A DNA stretch of 42,822 nucleotides from Humidesulfovibrio sp. (GCF_031082295.1 NZ_JAVHLD010000026.1:1-42822); one strand, 5' to 3'. Counted from the stretch's first letter, positions 8,132-17,245 are shown. Notes: generated by a model from the sequence alone, not told the origin. Made by a program: numbers and translations.

Positions 8132-9963
8132 GCGGTGGTCCTCTGGTAAGCGCTTGTGCCGTTGCCCCAGCGCCGCGATTTCCCGTTGAGCAGGCTGGCG
8201 CGCAGGCTCCGGGCGAGGGCGAAGAGCAGGGCCGTGAGGCAGAGCAGGGTCAGGGCGGCGCCGAAGGCCAGGTCCAGCTCCTGGGGCGACTGGTGCTCGG
8301 CGGCGAGGTAGTAGATGGTGAAGGGCAGGGCCTCGAACTTGTCCGTGAGCGCGCCCGGGGTGCCCGCGCCCACCACGACCCCCGTGAGCATGATGACGGC
8401 GGTGTCCTCGGCGGCACGGCCCACGGCCAGGATGATGCCGCCCAGGACGCCACGGCTGGCCGCCGGGAGCAGCACCCGCGACACGGTCTGCCAGCGCGTC
8501 AGGCCCAGGCTGGCGGCGGTGAGGCGCAGCTCCCGGGGCAGGGCCTCCAGGCAGGTGCGCGTGGCGCTGATGAGGTAGGGCAGCACCAAGAGGGCCAGGC
8601 ACAGGGCCGAGAGCAGCAGGCAGGTGTTGGCCCGGGGCCACAGGGTGTGGCGCAGCAGGAGGATGAGCCCGAAGCCGAACAGGCCCATGAGGATGGACGG
8701 CACCCCCGCCAGCAGGTCCACGCAGGAGGAGATCAGCCGCCCGGCCCGGCCTGTGGCGAACTCCGCCAGGTGGATGCCGCTGGCCACGCCCAGGGGAATG
8801 GCCAGGCAGGAAGCCACCAGCACCAGGTACAGCGTGCCGAGGCAGGCGGGCCACAGCCCGTCGAAGACCGCCGCGCCGTGCAGAAGGGCGTCGAGCGGCG
8901 GGGTGTCGCCGAAGAACAGGGCCGCCCCCAGGGTGGGCAGCCCGCGCCAGAGCAGGTAGCCCAGCAGCGCGCAGACCCCCGCCGGCACCGCCAGGGCCGA
9001 GGTCCAGGCCAGGGCGCGGGCCAGCCTCTCCAGGCTGAGCCGCCGTGGGGCGGAAAGGGTCGCCTGAACGGGCCGCAGGCCCCGGAGGCCCAGGTTCACG
9101 GCCTGGGACATGCCGAAGAGCAGCGCCCCGCAGGCGAAGAGCGAGGTGTAGGCCGCGCTCTGGCTGTCCGTGGCCACCACCAGTGCGATGTGCGCCGTGA
9201 GGGTGCGCAGGGAGTCCAGCGGGCCGCCCGGCACCTGGGCCGCGTTGCCGGAGAGCATGAGCGGGAGGAGTGTGTCGCCCACGGCGCGGCCGAAGCCCAG
9301 CACCGCCGCGGTCTTCAGCCCGCGTCCGCACAGGGGCAGGGCCAGGTGCACCAGCTCCTGGGTCCTGGTCAGCCCCAGGGCCGCCGCCGTGAGCCGCAGG
9401 CCGGGCGTGACCAGCCGGAGCTGGCCGTCCAGCACCAGGACGATGGTGGGCAGCACCAGGAGGGCGAGCGTCAGCGCCGCCGCCAGCCAGGAGAAGCCCG
9501 AGCCGCCCGAAAAGCCGGAGCGCACCAGGGGCACAAGCAGAAACACCGAGGCCAGCCCGTAGACCACCGTTGGGACGCTGGTCATGAGCCGCACCAGGGC
9601 CATGAGCGGGCGCGCCGGATTGAAGTTCGGCCAGGCCGGGCCAAGCCCGTGGGCGAACAGGGTCAGGCCCAGGCCCAGCGGCCAGGCCAGCAGCAGGGCC
9701 GAGGAGCCGAGGAGCAGCGAGCCCACGGCCATGGGCAGGATGCCGAACTGGCCGGAGGCGGGCCGCCAGGTCCAGGAGAGGACGGAAGCGGACTGGCCTT
9801 CCGTGACCAGCGGCAGGCAGAACCAGGCCAGGAAAGCCAGGATGCCCGCCACGCAGAGCACGGACACGGCGGACGCGCCGAAGAGCAGGGCCGTGACGAT
9901 TCCTTCGCCTGGAAGGTCGCCACGGCCCATGCCGCGAGTCTTCTGCTGCCGGGAGTCGGCCAT
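8128..9963 (-). CDS. pstCA: Fused PstC-PstA phosphate-type ABC permease
   Basis: A single 611-residue protein carrying two binding-protein-dependent permease domains that are normally separate PstC and PstA. Domain 1 covers about 22-295 and has an EAA loop around 190-213 (LTAAALGLTR). Domain 2 covers about 318-595 with a matching loop around 480-503 (LTAASLGLTR). Both halves carry the SVPTVVYGL / GVPSILMGL motif typical of Pst permeases. The two halves would form the whole translocation pore, so no other permease gene is needed, and none is found. The gene starts 17 nt after pstS and overlaps pstB, so the order is pstS-pstCA-pstB. Confidence 0.9.
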   Translation of the reverse strand: MADSRQQKTRGMGRGDLPGEGIVTALLFGASAVSVLCVAGILAFLAWFCLPLVTEGQSASVLSWTWRPASGQFGILPMAVGSLLLGSSALLLAWPLGLGLTLFAHGLGPAWPNFNPARPLMALVRLMTSVPTVVYGLASVFLLVPLVRSGFSGGSGFSWLAAALTLALLVLPTIVLVLDGQLRLVTPGLRLTAAALGLTRTQELVHLALPLCGRGLKTAAVLGFGRAVGDTLLPLMLSGNAAQVPGGPLDSLRTLTAHIALVVATDSQSAAYTSLFACGALLFGMSQAVNLGLRGLRPVQATLSAPRRLSLERLARALAWTSALAVPAGVCALLGYLLWRGLPTLGAALFFGDTPPLDALLHGAAVFDGLWPACLGTLYLVLVASCLAIPLGVASGIHLAEFATGRAGRLISSCVDLLAGVPSILMGLFGFGLILLLRHTLWPRANTCLLLSALCLALLVLPYLISATRTCLEALPRELRLTAASLGLTRWQTVSRVLLPAASRGVLGGIILAVGRAAEDTAVIMLTGVVVGAGTPGALTDKFEALPFTIYYLAAEHQSPQELDLAFGAALTLLCLTALLFALARSLRASLLNGKSRRWGNGTSAYQRTTA

Positions 9964-9980
9964 GACCGCCGGGACGCCCG

Positions 9981-10808
9981 CTACTTCGTGGGGATGTAGC
10001 CGTCCGAGGCGGTGATGGCCGCGCCTTCCGGCCCCTGGATGTAGCTGATGAAGGCGGCCACGACGCCCGTGGGCTCGCCCTTGGTGTTCATGTAGAGCTT
10101 GCGGAGCACCGGGTACTTGCCGCTCTTGGCGTTGTCCTGGGTGGGGGCCACGCCGTCCAGGTCCGGGGCCTTGATGGTCTGGTCGATGTGGCCGATGGAC
10201 ACGTAGCCGATGCCGTCCATGTCGCCGGACAGGGCGGACTTCATGGCGCCGTTGGAGGACACGACGTTGGCCGAGGGCGCGATCTGGCCCTTCTTCAGCA
10301 TCACCCCCCAGAACACCTCGCGGGTGCCGCTGGCCTCGTCGCGGGTGTACAGGTGGATGGCGGCGTCGCGCCCGCCCACCTGCTTCCAGTTGGTGATCTT
10401 GCCCGCGAAGATGTCCTGCACCTGCTGGTGGGTGAGGGCGTTCACCGGGTTCTTGGGGTGGACCACGGCGGCCACGCCGTCGATGGCGAAGGCGAAGGAC
10501 TTCAGGCCGTACTTGGCCACCTCGGCCTCGCTGAGGGCGCGGCCCGTGTTGCCGATGTCCACCAGGCCCTCGCCCACCTTCTGCACGCCCACGCCGGACC
10601 CGCCGCCGGCAACGGTGATGCGCAGGCCGGGAGCCTTCTGCATGATGCGCTTGGCAGCCTCCTTCATCACCGGGATGTGCGCGGTGCCGCCCGCGATGTC
10701 GATCTTGCCGGTCTTTCCGGCGAAGGCGTCAAGCTCGGAGGCCTGGGCCGGGAGGGCGAAGAATGCAACGGCGAGGATCAAAAGCAGCATGGTCTTGCGC
10801 ATGGTCAT
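9981..10808 (-). CDS. pstS: Phosphate-type periplasmic binding protein (PstS-like)
   Basis: An exported substrate-binding protein of 275 residues for the adjacent permease. A signal peptide covers residues 1 to about 23, ending in LPAQA. The mature part shows PstS-family oxyanion loops: GGGSGVGVQKV, DIGNTGR, the RDEASGTREVFW helix and SSNGAMKSAL. ACAGGAGAC places the start at 10808 (MTMRK). The binding loops fit phosphate, but close homologues can bind other anions, and the ligand cannot be proven from sequence. It heads a minus-strand operon with pstCA, pstB and the molbindin gene. The 272-bp region upstream is shared with a divergent plus-strand gene. I could not assign a Pho box. Confidence 0.88.
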   Translation of the reverse strand: MTMRKTMLLLILAVAFFALPAQASELDAFAGKTGKIDIAGGTAHIPVMKEAAKRIMQKAPGLRITVAGGGSGVGVQKVGEGLVDIGNTGRALSEAEVAKYGLKSFAFAIDGVAAVVHPKNPVNALTHQQVQDIFAGKITNWKQVGGRDAAIHLYTRDEASGTREVFWGVMLKKGQIAPSANVVSSNGAMKSALSGDMDGIGYVSIGHIDQTIKAPDLDGVAPTQDNAKSGKYPVLRKLYMNTKGEPTGVVAAFISYIQGPEGAAITASDGYIPTK

Positions 10809-11001
10809 GTCTCCTGTGTCGACGGGCTGTTGGTAAATATAATTCCTTGAATATTCTGATGCGTGGAATTGACGTTATCTATGTCATCCTGGCCTGGGAC
10901 GCAACAGGAGAGCCTCTTCGTCAACTCTTGGCACCACGAGGACGAGACTGCCGCCGCGCCGGATTTGCCCAAAGACATGCGCCGCGCCGATGATTTGTCT
11001 A

Positions 11002-11030
11002 TTGACAAAAGATGGGCGGGCGACTAGTAT
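11002..11030 (+). promoter_or_regulatory. Sigma-70 type promoter for the Cys-rich small gene
   Basis: TTGACA at 11002-11007, a 17-nt spacer, then TAGTAT at 11025-11030. The -35 is a perfect match and the -10 matches five of six. Transcription would start near 11037, about 44 nt before the ATG at 11081. Confidence 0.75.
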
Positions 11031-11080
11031 TCGCCATGACGTTGGCAAGGGGCCAAGCCGGCCCGCCACAAGGAGGAGAC

Positions 11081-11332
11081 ATGCACAAGAACGGCGACGT
11101 GCGCTGCGGCGATTGCGAGAACTTCACCGACGAGGGCTGCGAGCAGGCGGCCGAGGCCCTGGTTTTGGACGGCTGGCCGCGCATGAACGCCTGCCCGGAC
11201 GACTCCGCCGACGCCTCGCGCTGCCCGGAGTTCAACGCCAGCGCGGGCTACGCCCAGGCGCTCGACGAGGAGGCCAGCGCGGCCAATGCCCACGCCAGGG
11301 TCTCGGCCATCAAGCACTACCAGGGCTGGTAG
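11081..11332 (+). CDS. Small Cys-rich protein of unknown function
   Basis: An 83-residue, acidic, soluble protein that I do not recognise. Five Cys occur at 9, 12, 20, 38 and 48 (RCGDC, EGC, NAC, RCP), a spacing that suggests metal or Fe-S binding, although no known motif fits exactly. The second half is helical and Ala-rich and ends in HYQGW. The ATG at 11081 has AGGAGGAGA upstream and lies behind a near-consensus promoter, so it is very likely expressed. It is divergent from pstS and convergent with the large PAS kinase, with a probable shared terminator. Its own strong promoter suggests constitutive expression. Confidence 0.75.
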   Translation: MHKNGDVRCGDCENFTDEGCEQAAEALVLDGWPRMNACPDDSADASRCPEFNASAGYAQALDEEASAANAHARVSAIKHYQGW

Positions 11333-11409
11333 GCCGCAGGCAAATCCCCCCGATTCCCCCGGCGGCCCAGGCGCGCAGCCCCCACCCTCGCGCCACGGCC
11401 TGCCCCTGC

Positions 11410-11451
11410 GGCCCGGCCCTGACGGTCTCCATTCCGGCCAGGCGCCGGGCC
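11410..11451. terminator. Probable terminator between convergent genes
   Basis: GGCCCGGC (11410-11417) pairs with GCCGGGCC (11444-11451), and an inner CCTG/CAGG extends the stem past one bulged base. A weak T-rich stretch (CATCTTTCAGCATTTTG) follows on the plus strand. The position between two convergent genes supports the call. Confidence 0.45.
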
Positions 11452-11470
11452 GCCATCTTTCAGCATTTTG

Positions 11471-14400
11471 TCATCCGGCAATGTGCGGACGGAAGCGGAT
11501 GCCCACGCAGACCCCCGGGTTGGCCTGGGCAATGCGCAGCTCCCCGCGCAGCTGGTGTCGCACCAGGCCGCGGATGAGCTTCATGCCCAGGCTCTCGGCG
11601 TTGTCGGGGTCCAGGCCCTCGGGCAGTCCCGGCCCGTCGTCCTCGACCTCAAGGGAGACCTGCCCGGCGGGGTCGCGCTCGGCGCGGATCTCCACCCGGC
11701 TGGCCCGGCTGGCCAGGCTGGCCAGGCCGACGTCGACCCGTTGCGGCGGGCAGGCGTGCTTGAACACGTTGGTCAGGGTCTCGTTCAGGGCCAACCCCAG
11801 CGGCACGGCCTGGTCGAGGGACAGCGCCAGGTCGCCCAGGCGCAGCGTCAGCGACAGGTCGAGCCCGCCGGAGTAGATTTCGCGCAGCTGGTGGAACAGC
11901 GCCTGGACGAAGCGCTCCAGGCTGATGCGGCCATCGCTCCCGGCCCCTTGCAGCTGCGCGTGGATCAGGCTCATGGCCTGCACCTTGCCGCGCAGCTCCA
12001 TCAGGCTCTGGCGCGCCTCGGGGTTGGCAAGCCGCCGCCCGGCCATGTCCATGAGCGAGGAGATGACCTGCAGGTTGTTCTTCACCCGGTGGTGCACCTC
12101 GTGCAGCAGGGCCTCCTTCTCGCGCAGCGAGGCGCGGATGCGCTCCTCGTCGCGCCGGGTGCGCACCTCGCGCCACATGCCGTCCAGCAGCAGGGTGGTC
12201 TGCAGGGTGTCCTCCGCCGTGTAGGGCTCGTCCTTGCCTATCAGGCCCAGCACGGCCACCGGGCGCGCGCCGTCCAGGGCAGGCACGCCGAGGAAGCGCG
12301 AAATGTCCGTGTGCCCGGGCGGGACGAGCGGTGAGCATTCCGAGAAGTCGTTGATCAACAGCGGCAGCCCGCTTTGGAGCACCGTGGCCCAGGGCAGCGG
12401 CCCGCTGGAAGGGAAGCTCGGCACCTGGCCCTCGGCCATGTCGTCCCCGGTTTCCCAGGCCTTGGGCACAAGCTGCTGGCCGTCTTCGCTGACGAAGAAC
12501 AGCACCCCGGCGCTGCTGTCCGTGAGGCGGATGGCCTCGCGCAGGGTGAACGAGGCCAGCTGGAACTCCGTGGCCGGGGTGAGGCGCGAGAGCTCGTACA
12601 AGGCCTCGAACCGGGCCTGGTTGCGCCGCAGTTCGTGCTCCATGCGCGCGCGTTCGGTCAGGTCCACCACGCCGCACACCAGCCCCTCGAAGCGCCCCTG
12701 CTCCTCCATGACCGGCGAGGACAGCACGTGCGCCGGGAAGCGGCTCCCGTCCTTGCGGATGAGCACATAGTCCGTGGCGCCGGAGTAGCCGGCCTCCAGG
12801 TCCGAAAGCTGGCTCTTGGCCACATGGCGCTGGGGCCATTCCAACACGTCAGTGGGCGACATGTTCATGAGCTCCGCCGAGGCGTAGCCGAGCATGGCGC
12901 ACAGCCGCTCGTTGACGAAGGTGGTGCGGCGGTTTGCGTCCACGGCCCAGACGCCCTCGTGCATGGACTCCAGCAGCTTGCGCGAGAGGCGTTCGCTCTT
13001 GAAGAGCGCCTCCTCTGCCTGCTTGCGCGCGGTGATGTCCGTGTGGGCCCCGGCCATGCGCACCACCCGGCCCGTGGCGTCGGCCAGGGCCGCGCCGCGC
13101 CCGTAGATCCAGCGGTACGAGCCGTCCTTGTGGCGCAGGCGGTACTCCACCTGGAACACCGGCACCTCGCCCAGGATGCACTGCTTGTTGGCCTCCATGA
13201 TGCGGTCGAAATCGTCGGGGTGGATGCGCTCGGCCCACTCGGAAGCGTCGTGGCGGATCTCCTCCGGGGCGTAGCCGATGATCTCCTTCCAGCGGTCGGA
13301 GAAGTACACCTCGTCCTTGAGCAGGTCCCAGTCCCAGAGGCCGTCGTTGGCGCCCTTGAGGGCCAGGGCGTAGCGCTCCTGGCTGATGCGCAGGGCCTCT
13401 TCGGTGTGCTTGCGCTCGGTTATGTCGGACAAGAGGAACTGCACCGCGGAGGGCGCGCCGGTTTCGTCAAGCAGTAGCGCGCCACGCTGGTAGACCCAGC
13501 GCCGACTGCCCCAGGCGTCGAAGACCTCGTACTCGTATTCCGGCCGCAGCACGCCGTTGGCGGTTTCCTGAATCCACTGGAACACCTGCTCCCGCCACTC
13601 CGGGGCCACGGACCCCAGCACCTTCGGGTCGCCGTTCAAGTACTGCTCCGGCGTGTAGCCGAAGAGCCGCTCCACGCTGGGGCTGACGTACTCGTGGCGC
13701 ATGGTGCGCAGGTTGATGCGCATGAGCACGTGCTCGGTCCAGCTTTCGGCCAGCTGGCGGTAGCGCTCCTCGCTCTCCCTCAGCGCCGCTTCGGCGCGTT
13801 TGCGTTCGGTGATGTCTCGGGCATTGACGACGATGCCCCGGATGTCCGGGTTGTCCAGCTGGTTGGTCCCCCAGGCCTCAAGGTGGACCCAGGAGCCGTC
13901 CTTGTGCCTGTGCCGGTAGTGCGCCCCACATTCCCCGTCCCTGAGGATTGTGGCGAAGGCCGCCGCCACCTGCTCCTGGTCTTCCGGGTGGACCATCTCC
14001 TCGATGATGGAGATGTTCGTCAGCTCGGACGGCGTGTAGCCGACGATGCGTTCGGCGGCCTCGCTGGCAAAGATCTGGGTTCCATTGGCGTCGAGAATGG
14101 TGATGGAGTTGGAGGAGTGCCTGATGAGCTCCGAGAAGCGCTGCTCGCTGCTGCGCAGGGCCTGCTCGGCGCGGATGCGCTCGGTGATGTCGCGGGAGGT
14201 GCCGCAGTAGCCGGTGATTTCGCCGTTCGGGCCGCGCATGGGCCGCACCAGAACCTCGAGCGGCAGCAGGGAGCCGTCGGCGTGGCGGATGTGCATCTCC
14301 TGGCGGTAGGCCTCGTCCTTTCCGCTGGGCGCGGGCTCCCGCCGCCTTTTGGCAATAAGCCCGGCGATGAGGCTCATGGACTCGGGGGTGAACAGCTCGT

Positions 14401-16921
14401 CGAAGCGCATGTCCATGAGCCGGGCCAGCGGGATGCCCGAAAGTCTCTCTGCGGAGGGGCTCAAGTACGTCCAGCGCAAGTTTTCGTCCGTGGTCCAGAT
14501 GACGTCCACGACGTTCTCGGCCAGCAGGGCGTAGCGGGCGTTTGTGTCGCGCAGGGCCTGCTCGGTGCGCTTGCGCTCGGTGATGTCGACGAACATGGCG
14601 AAGGCGCCGTCAAAGCTCCCGGCGTCATCCCACAGCGGCTTGGCCGAGGCCAGAACCCACAGGGTGGTGCCGTCCTTGCGCCGGAAGCGGCGCTCGTAGA
14701 CCTCGTCCTTGCCGGTGCGGCGCGTCGCGATGCGCTTCCTGTGGGCCGGAATGTCTTCCGGGAAGAGAAACGACTCGGTCGTGCGCCCCAGCATCTCCTG
14801 CGGGGTGTAGCCCATCATCTCGGCCATGGCGGCGTTGACGAAGGTGGCGCGCTCCAGGGCGTCCACGCTCCAGATGCCCTCGGTAGCGGTCTCCACGATG
14901 AGCCGGTTGCGGGCGTTGCTTTTCCGCAGGGCCTCCTCGGCGCGCTTCTGGTCGGTGATGTCGCGCACGATGGCCCATAAACGCCCGGGCTGGCCCGAGT
15001 CGTCTGTCTCCAGGTAGGTGCGCAGGGACACCGGGAAAAGGGAGCCGTCCTTTCGCCGGTACTCTTTCTCGTACACGTCGGAGTAGCCCCGGGTGAGCAC
15101 ATGCTCCTTGAGGATGCGCTCCTCCTCCGCGTGCCAGCGCTCCGGCGTGATGTCGAAGTAGGTCAGCTTCGGGATCTCCTCGTCCGTGTAGCCCAGCATG
15201 TCGCGGAAGGCGCTGTTGTGCTCCACGATGAAGCCGTCCTTGTCCACCGAGGCATAGCCGTCGCGCATGCTCTCGTGCAGGGTGCGGTACTTGTGCTCCG
15301 AGGCGGCGAGCTGCTGCTCCAGGCGCTTGCGCTCGGTGTTGTCGTAGAGCACCCCCTGCACCGCGGCGGGCGTGCCGTCCGAGGCATGGAGCAGGGTGCA
15401 GCGCAGGTGCACCCAGCGCCGCTGCCCCCAGGCGTCGATGAGCTCGAACTCGTACACCGGCTTGAGCCCCTCGCGCCAGGCCTCGGCCATCCACTCCTGC
15501 GCCGCCTCGCGCCATTCCGGCGCCACGGTGTTGCCCACGATGCCGCGCGCGCCCTGGTAGAACTCCTCCGGCGCGAAGCCGAACAGGCGCTGCATGCCGG
15601 GGCTCACGTACTCGTAGCGGTTGGTGTGGAGGTTGATGCGGATGACGGCCTGGTCGAGCCAGCCCTCGGCCAGCTGGCGGTAGCGCTCCTCGCTGGCGAG
15701 CAGGGCCTCTCTGGCGGCGTGCTCCTCGGTCTGGTCCGAGGCCACGCCCTGAAGCAGCACGCCCTGGCCGTCCGGCGTGGGCACCAGCACCAGCCGCTCC
15801 TCGATCCAGCGCAGCCGCCCGTGCCTGTCCACGATCTCGAACTCGTACTTGTCGCGCAGCTTGCCCTGGCTGACCTCGGCCATCCAGCCGCGCATCTGGT
15901 CGCGCCAAGCCGGCGCCACGCAGCGCATGAACAGGCCCGGGTCGTCGTAAAAGGCCTGCGGGGGGTGGCCGTGGATGTCCTCCACCCTGGCGCTGATGTA
16001 TTCGTAGCGGCCTTCCGGCAGGCGGAAGGTGAAGAAGATGTCGCGGGAGTTCTCCGCCAGGGAGCGGAAGCGCGCCTCGCTCTCGGCCAGCGCCTTCTGC
16101 GCCTCGCGCAGGGCGGTGACGTCGGTGGCCACGCCCTGAAGCAGCGCGCCCTTGCCGCTTGGGGCCGGCACCAGCACCTGGCGCTGGCTGAGCCAAAGCA
16201 GGCGTCCGCCCTTGTCGCGCACCTGGTATTCATAGCTCTCGGCAACGCGGCCCTGGGCGATCTCGGCCATCCAGCCCTGCACGGTCTCGAGCCAGTCCGG
16301 GGCGATGCAGCGCATCAGCGTGCCCGGATCGTCGTAGAACTCCTGCGGGGAGATGGCGAAGAGGTCCTCCACGCTGGGGCTTATGTACTCGTAGCTGCCC
16401 TCGGGGAAGCGCATGGAGAAGAAGATGTCGCGGGAGTTCTCGGCCAGGAGGCGGAAGCGCGCATCCCGTTCCTTCAGGGTCTGCTGGGCGTGGCTGCGCT
16501 CGAAGATGTCGCGGGCGTTGCCGATGAGGGTGTGCGGCACGCCTTGCGCGTCGCGCAGGATGCGGTAGGAGTCGCTGATGACGCGCCAGCCGCCCTCCGG
16601 GGTGCGCAGGCGGTAAACCGCCGGGTTCTCGGGCAATTGCTCGTCGGAGCGCGAGGAGACGATGGCTGCCATGATCCTGGCGACCCGGGGCGTGTCGTCG
16701 AGATGCACGGAGGCGAGGTACTGGCTGAAGTGGTAGCCGCGCTCCAGGAAGTCGTCCGGCAGGCCCATGCGCCGGGCAAAGGCGGGCGTGGCGTAGAGCA
16801 TGTGAACGTCGGGGGTGAGCGCCACGGCGTAGAGCACGTCCTGGGAAGAGTCGAGCAGGTGGCGCAGGATGTCTGCGGAAAGCGGCACGCCGCCAGCCCC
16901 GACCAGTGCGTCGTCCGCCAT
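11471..16921 (-). CDS. Soluble sensor histidine kinase with 11 PAS domains, GAF and HisKA_2
   Basis: A very large kinase of 1816 residues without signal peptide or membrane segment, so presumably a cytoplasmic sensor. Eleven PAS domains of about 125-130 residues each fill residues 1-1436. Most end in a DITERKRAE-type linker that would form a continuous signalling helix. A GAF domain follows (about 1437-1590), then the HisKA_2 box HHRVKNN with His1610/His1611 and a HATPase domain with NETLTNVFKHA and DDGPGLP motifs. HisKA_2 kinases are a distinct dimerisation type. PAS2/PAS3 and PAS4/PAS9 are close internal duplicates. The start at 16921 has GGAGGGGGGA upstream; the longer frame runs into the tRNA promoter. 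No receiver is fused or adjacent, so the partner regulator is unknown; the ligands are unknown too. Confidence 0.93.
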   Translation of the reverse strand: MADDALVGAGGVPLSADILRHLLDSSQDVLYAVALTPDVHMLYATPAFARRMGLPDDFLERGYHFSQYLASVHLDDTPRVARIMAAIVSSRSDEQLPENPAVYRLRTPEGGWRVISDSYRILRDAQGVPHTLIGNARDIFERSHAQQTLKERDARFRLLAENSRDIFFSMRFPEGSYEYISPSVEDLFAISPQEFYDDPGTLMRCIAPDWLETVQGWMAEIAQGRVAESYEYQVRDKGGRLLWLSQRQVLVPAPSGKGALLQGVATDVTALREAQKALAESEARFRSLAENSRDIFFTFRLPEGRYEYISARVEDIHGHPPQAFYDDPGLFMRCVAPAWRDQMRGWMAEVSQGKLRDKYEFEIVDRHGRLRWIEERLVLVPTPDGQGVLLQGVASDQTEEHAAREALLASEERYRQLAEGWLDQAVIRINLHTNRYEYVSPGMQRLFGFAPEEFYQGARGIVGNTVAPEWREAAQEWMAEAWREGLKPVYEFELIDAWGQRRWVHLRCTLLHASDGTPAAVQGVLYDNTERKRLEQQLAASEHKYRTLHESMRDGYASVDKDGFIVEHNSAFRDMLGYTDEEIPKLTYFDITPERWHAEEERILKEHVLTRGYSDVYEKEYRRKDGSLFPVSLRTYLETDDSGQPGRLWAIVRDITDQKRAEEALRKSNARNRLIVETATEGIWSVDALERATFVNAAMAEMMGYTPQEMLGRTTESFLFPEDIPAHRKRIATRRTGKDEVYERRFRRKDGTTLWVLASAKPLWDDAGSFDGAFAMFVDITERKRTEQALRDTNARYALLAENVVDVIWTTDENLRWTYLSPSAERLSGIPLARLMDMRFDELFTPESMSLIAGLIAKRRREPAPSGKDEAYRQEMHIRHADGSLLPLEVLVRPMRGPNGEITGYCGTSRDITERIRAEQALRSSEQRFSELIRHSSNSITILDANGTQIFASEAAERIVGYTPSELTNISIIEEMVHPEDQEQVAAAFATILRDGECGAHYRHRHKDGSWVHLEAWGTNQLDNPDIRGIVVNARDITERKRAEAALRESEERYRQLAESWTEHVLMRINLRTMRHEYVSPSVERLFGYTPEQYLNGDPKVLGSVAPEWREQVFQWIQETANGVLRPEYEYEVFDAWGSRRWVYQRGALLLDETGAPSAVQFLLSDITERKHTEEALRISQERYALALKGANDGLWDWDLLKDEVYFSDRWKEIIGYAPEEIRHDASEWAERIHPDDFDRIMEANKQCILGEVPVFQVEYRLRHKDGSYRWIYGRGAALADATGRVVRMAGAHTDITARKQAEEALFKSERLSRKLLESMHEGVWAVDANRRTTFVNERLCAMLGYASAELMNMSPTDVLEWPQRHVAKSQLSDLEAGYSGATDYVLIRKDGSRFPAHVLSSPVMEEQGRFEGLVCGVVDLTERARMEHELRRNQARFEALYELSRLTPATEFQLASFTLREAIRLTDSSAGVLFFVSEDGQQLVPKAWETGDDMAEGQVPSFPSSGPLPWATVLQSGLPLLINDFSECSPLVPPGHTDISRFLGVPALDGARPVAVLGLIGKDEPYTAEDTLQTTLLLDGMWREVRTRRDEERIRASLREKEALLHEVHHRVKNNLQVISSLMDMAGRRLANPEARQSLMELRGKVQAMSLIHAQLQGAGSDGRISLERFVQALFHQLREIYSGGLDLSLTLRLGDLALSLDQAVPLGLALNETLTNVFKHACPPQRVDVGLASLASRASRVEIRAERDPAGQVSLEVEDDGPGLPEGLDPDNAESLGMKLIRGLVRHQLRGELRIAQANPGVCVGIRFRPHIAG

Positions 16922-17026
16922 GTCTTCCCCCCTCCGCGCGCTTGTGCTCGACCTGGAAAAAATGTAGCATGGTTGTCGGCGGTTTGCACCCGTCCCGGAA
17001 GGTGAAAATCTTTGGGGCTTTTCTCC

Positions 17027-17055
17027 TTGACAGGTCCCCATGGTCCGGCTAAAAG
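17027..17055 (+). promoter_or_regulatory. Promoter of the tRNA-Lys/tRNA-Glu unit
   Basis: A perfect -35 TTGACA (17027-17032), a 17-nt spacer and TAAAAG (17050-17055, four of six). The predicted start near 17062 lies just before the mature tRNA-Lys 5' end. Confidence 0.65.
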
Positions 17056-17068
17056 GGCCTTCCTTCGG

Positions 17069-17144
17069 GGGCCGTTAACTCAGTTGGTAGAGTATATCAC
17101 TTTTAATGATAGAGTCGATGGTTCGAGTCCATCACGGCCCACCA
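17069..17144 (+). tRNA. tRNA-Lys (anticodon TTT)
   Basis: A full 76-nt cloverleaf including an encoded CCA. The acceptor stem GGGCCGT pairs with ACGGCCC, the anticodon stem TATCA/TGATA encloses CTTTTAA, and the T arm GATGG/CCATC encloses TTCGAGT. The discriminator is A. It is followed by tRNA-Glu 15 nt later. Confidence 0.97.
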
Positions 17145-17159
17145 AAGACTCTTTATTTA

Positions 17160-17235
17160 GTCCCCATCGTCTAGTGGCCTAGGACGCTGGCCTCTCACGC
17201 CGGTAACGGGGGTTCGAACCCCCCTGGGGACGCCA
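17160..17235 (+). tRNA. tRNA-Glu (anticodon CTC)
   Basis: A full 76-nt cloverleaf with encoded CCA. The acceptor stem GTCCCCA pairs with TGGGGAC, the anticodon stem CTGGC/GCCGG encloses CTCTCAC, and the T arm GGGGG/CCCCC encloses TTCGAAC. The discriminator is G. It is co-transcribed with tRNA-Lys. Confidence 0.97.
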
Positions 17236-17245
17236 CACAAAATCA

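Noticed and set aside
8293-9999. Long plus-strand open frame opposite the fused permease
   Set aside because: Its translation is Gln/Gly/Arg-rich and motif-free, while the opposite strand has two clear permease domains. It is a high-GC shadow, like the long antisense frames at 554-2089, 15101-17005 and 25724-28162.
10841-10870. AATTCC/GGAATT inverted repeat and TGAC-N9-GTCA upstream of pstS
   Set aside because: Both arms are short and widely or imperfectly spaced, and neither matches a Pho box or ModE-type site that I can name.
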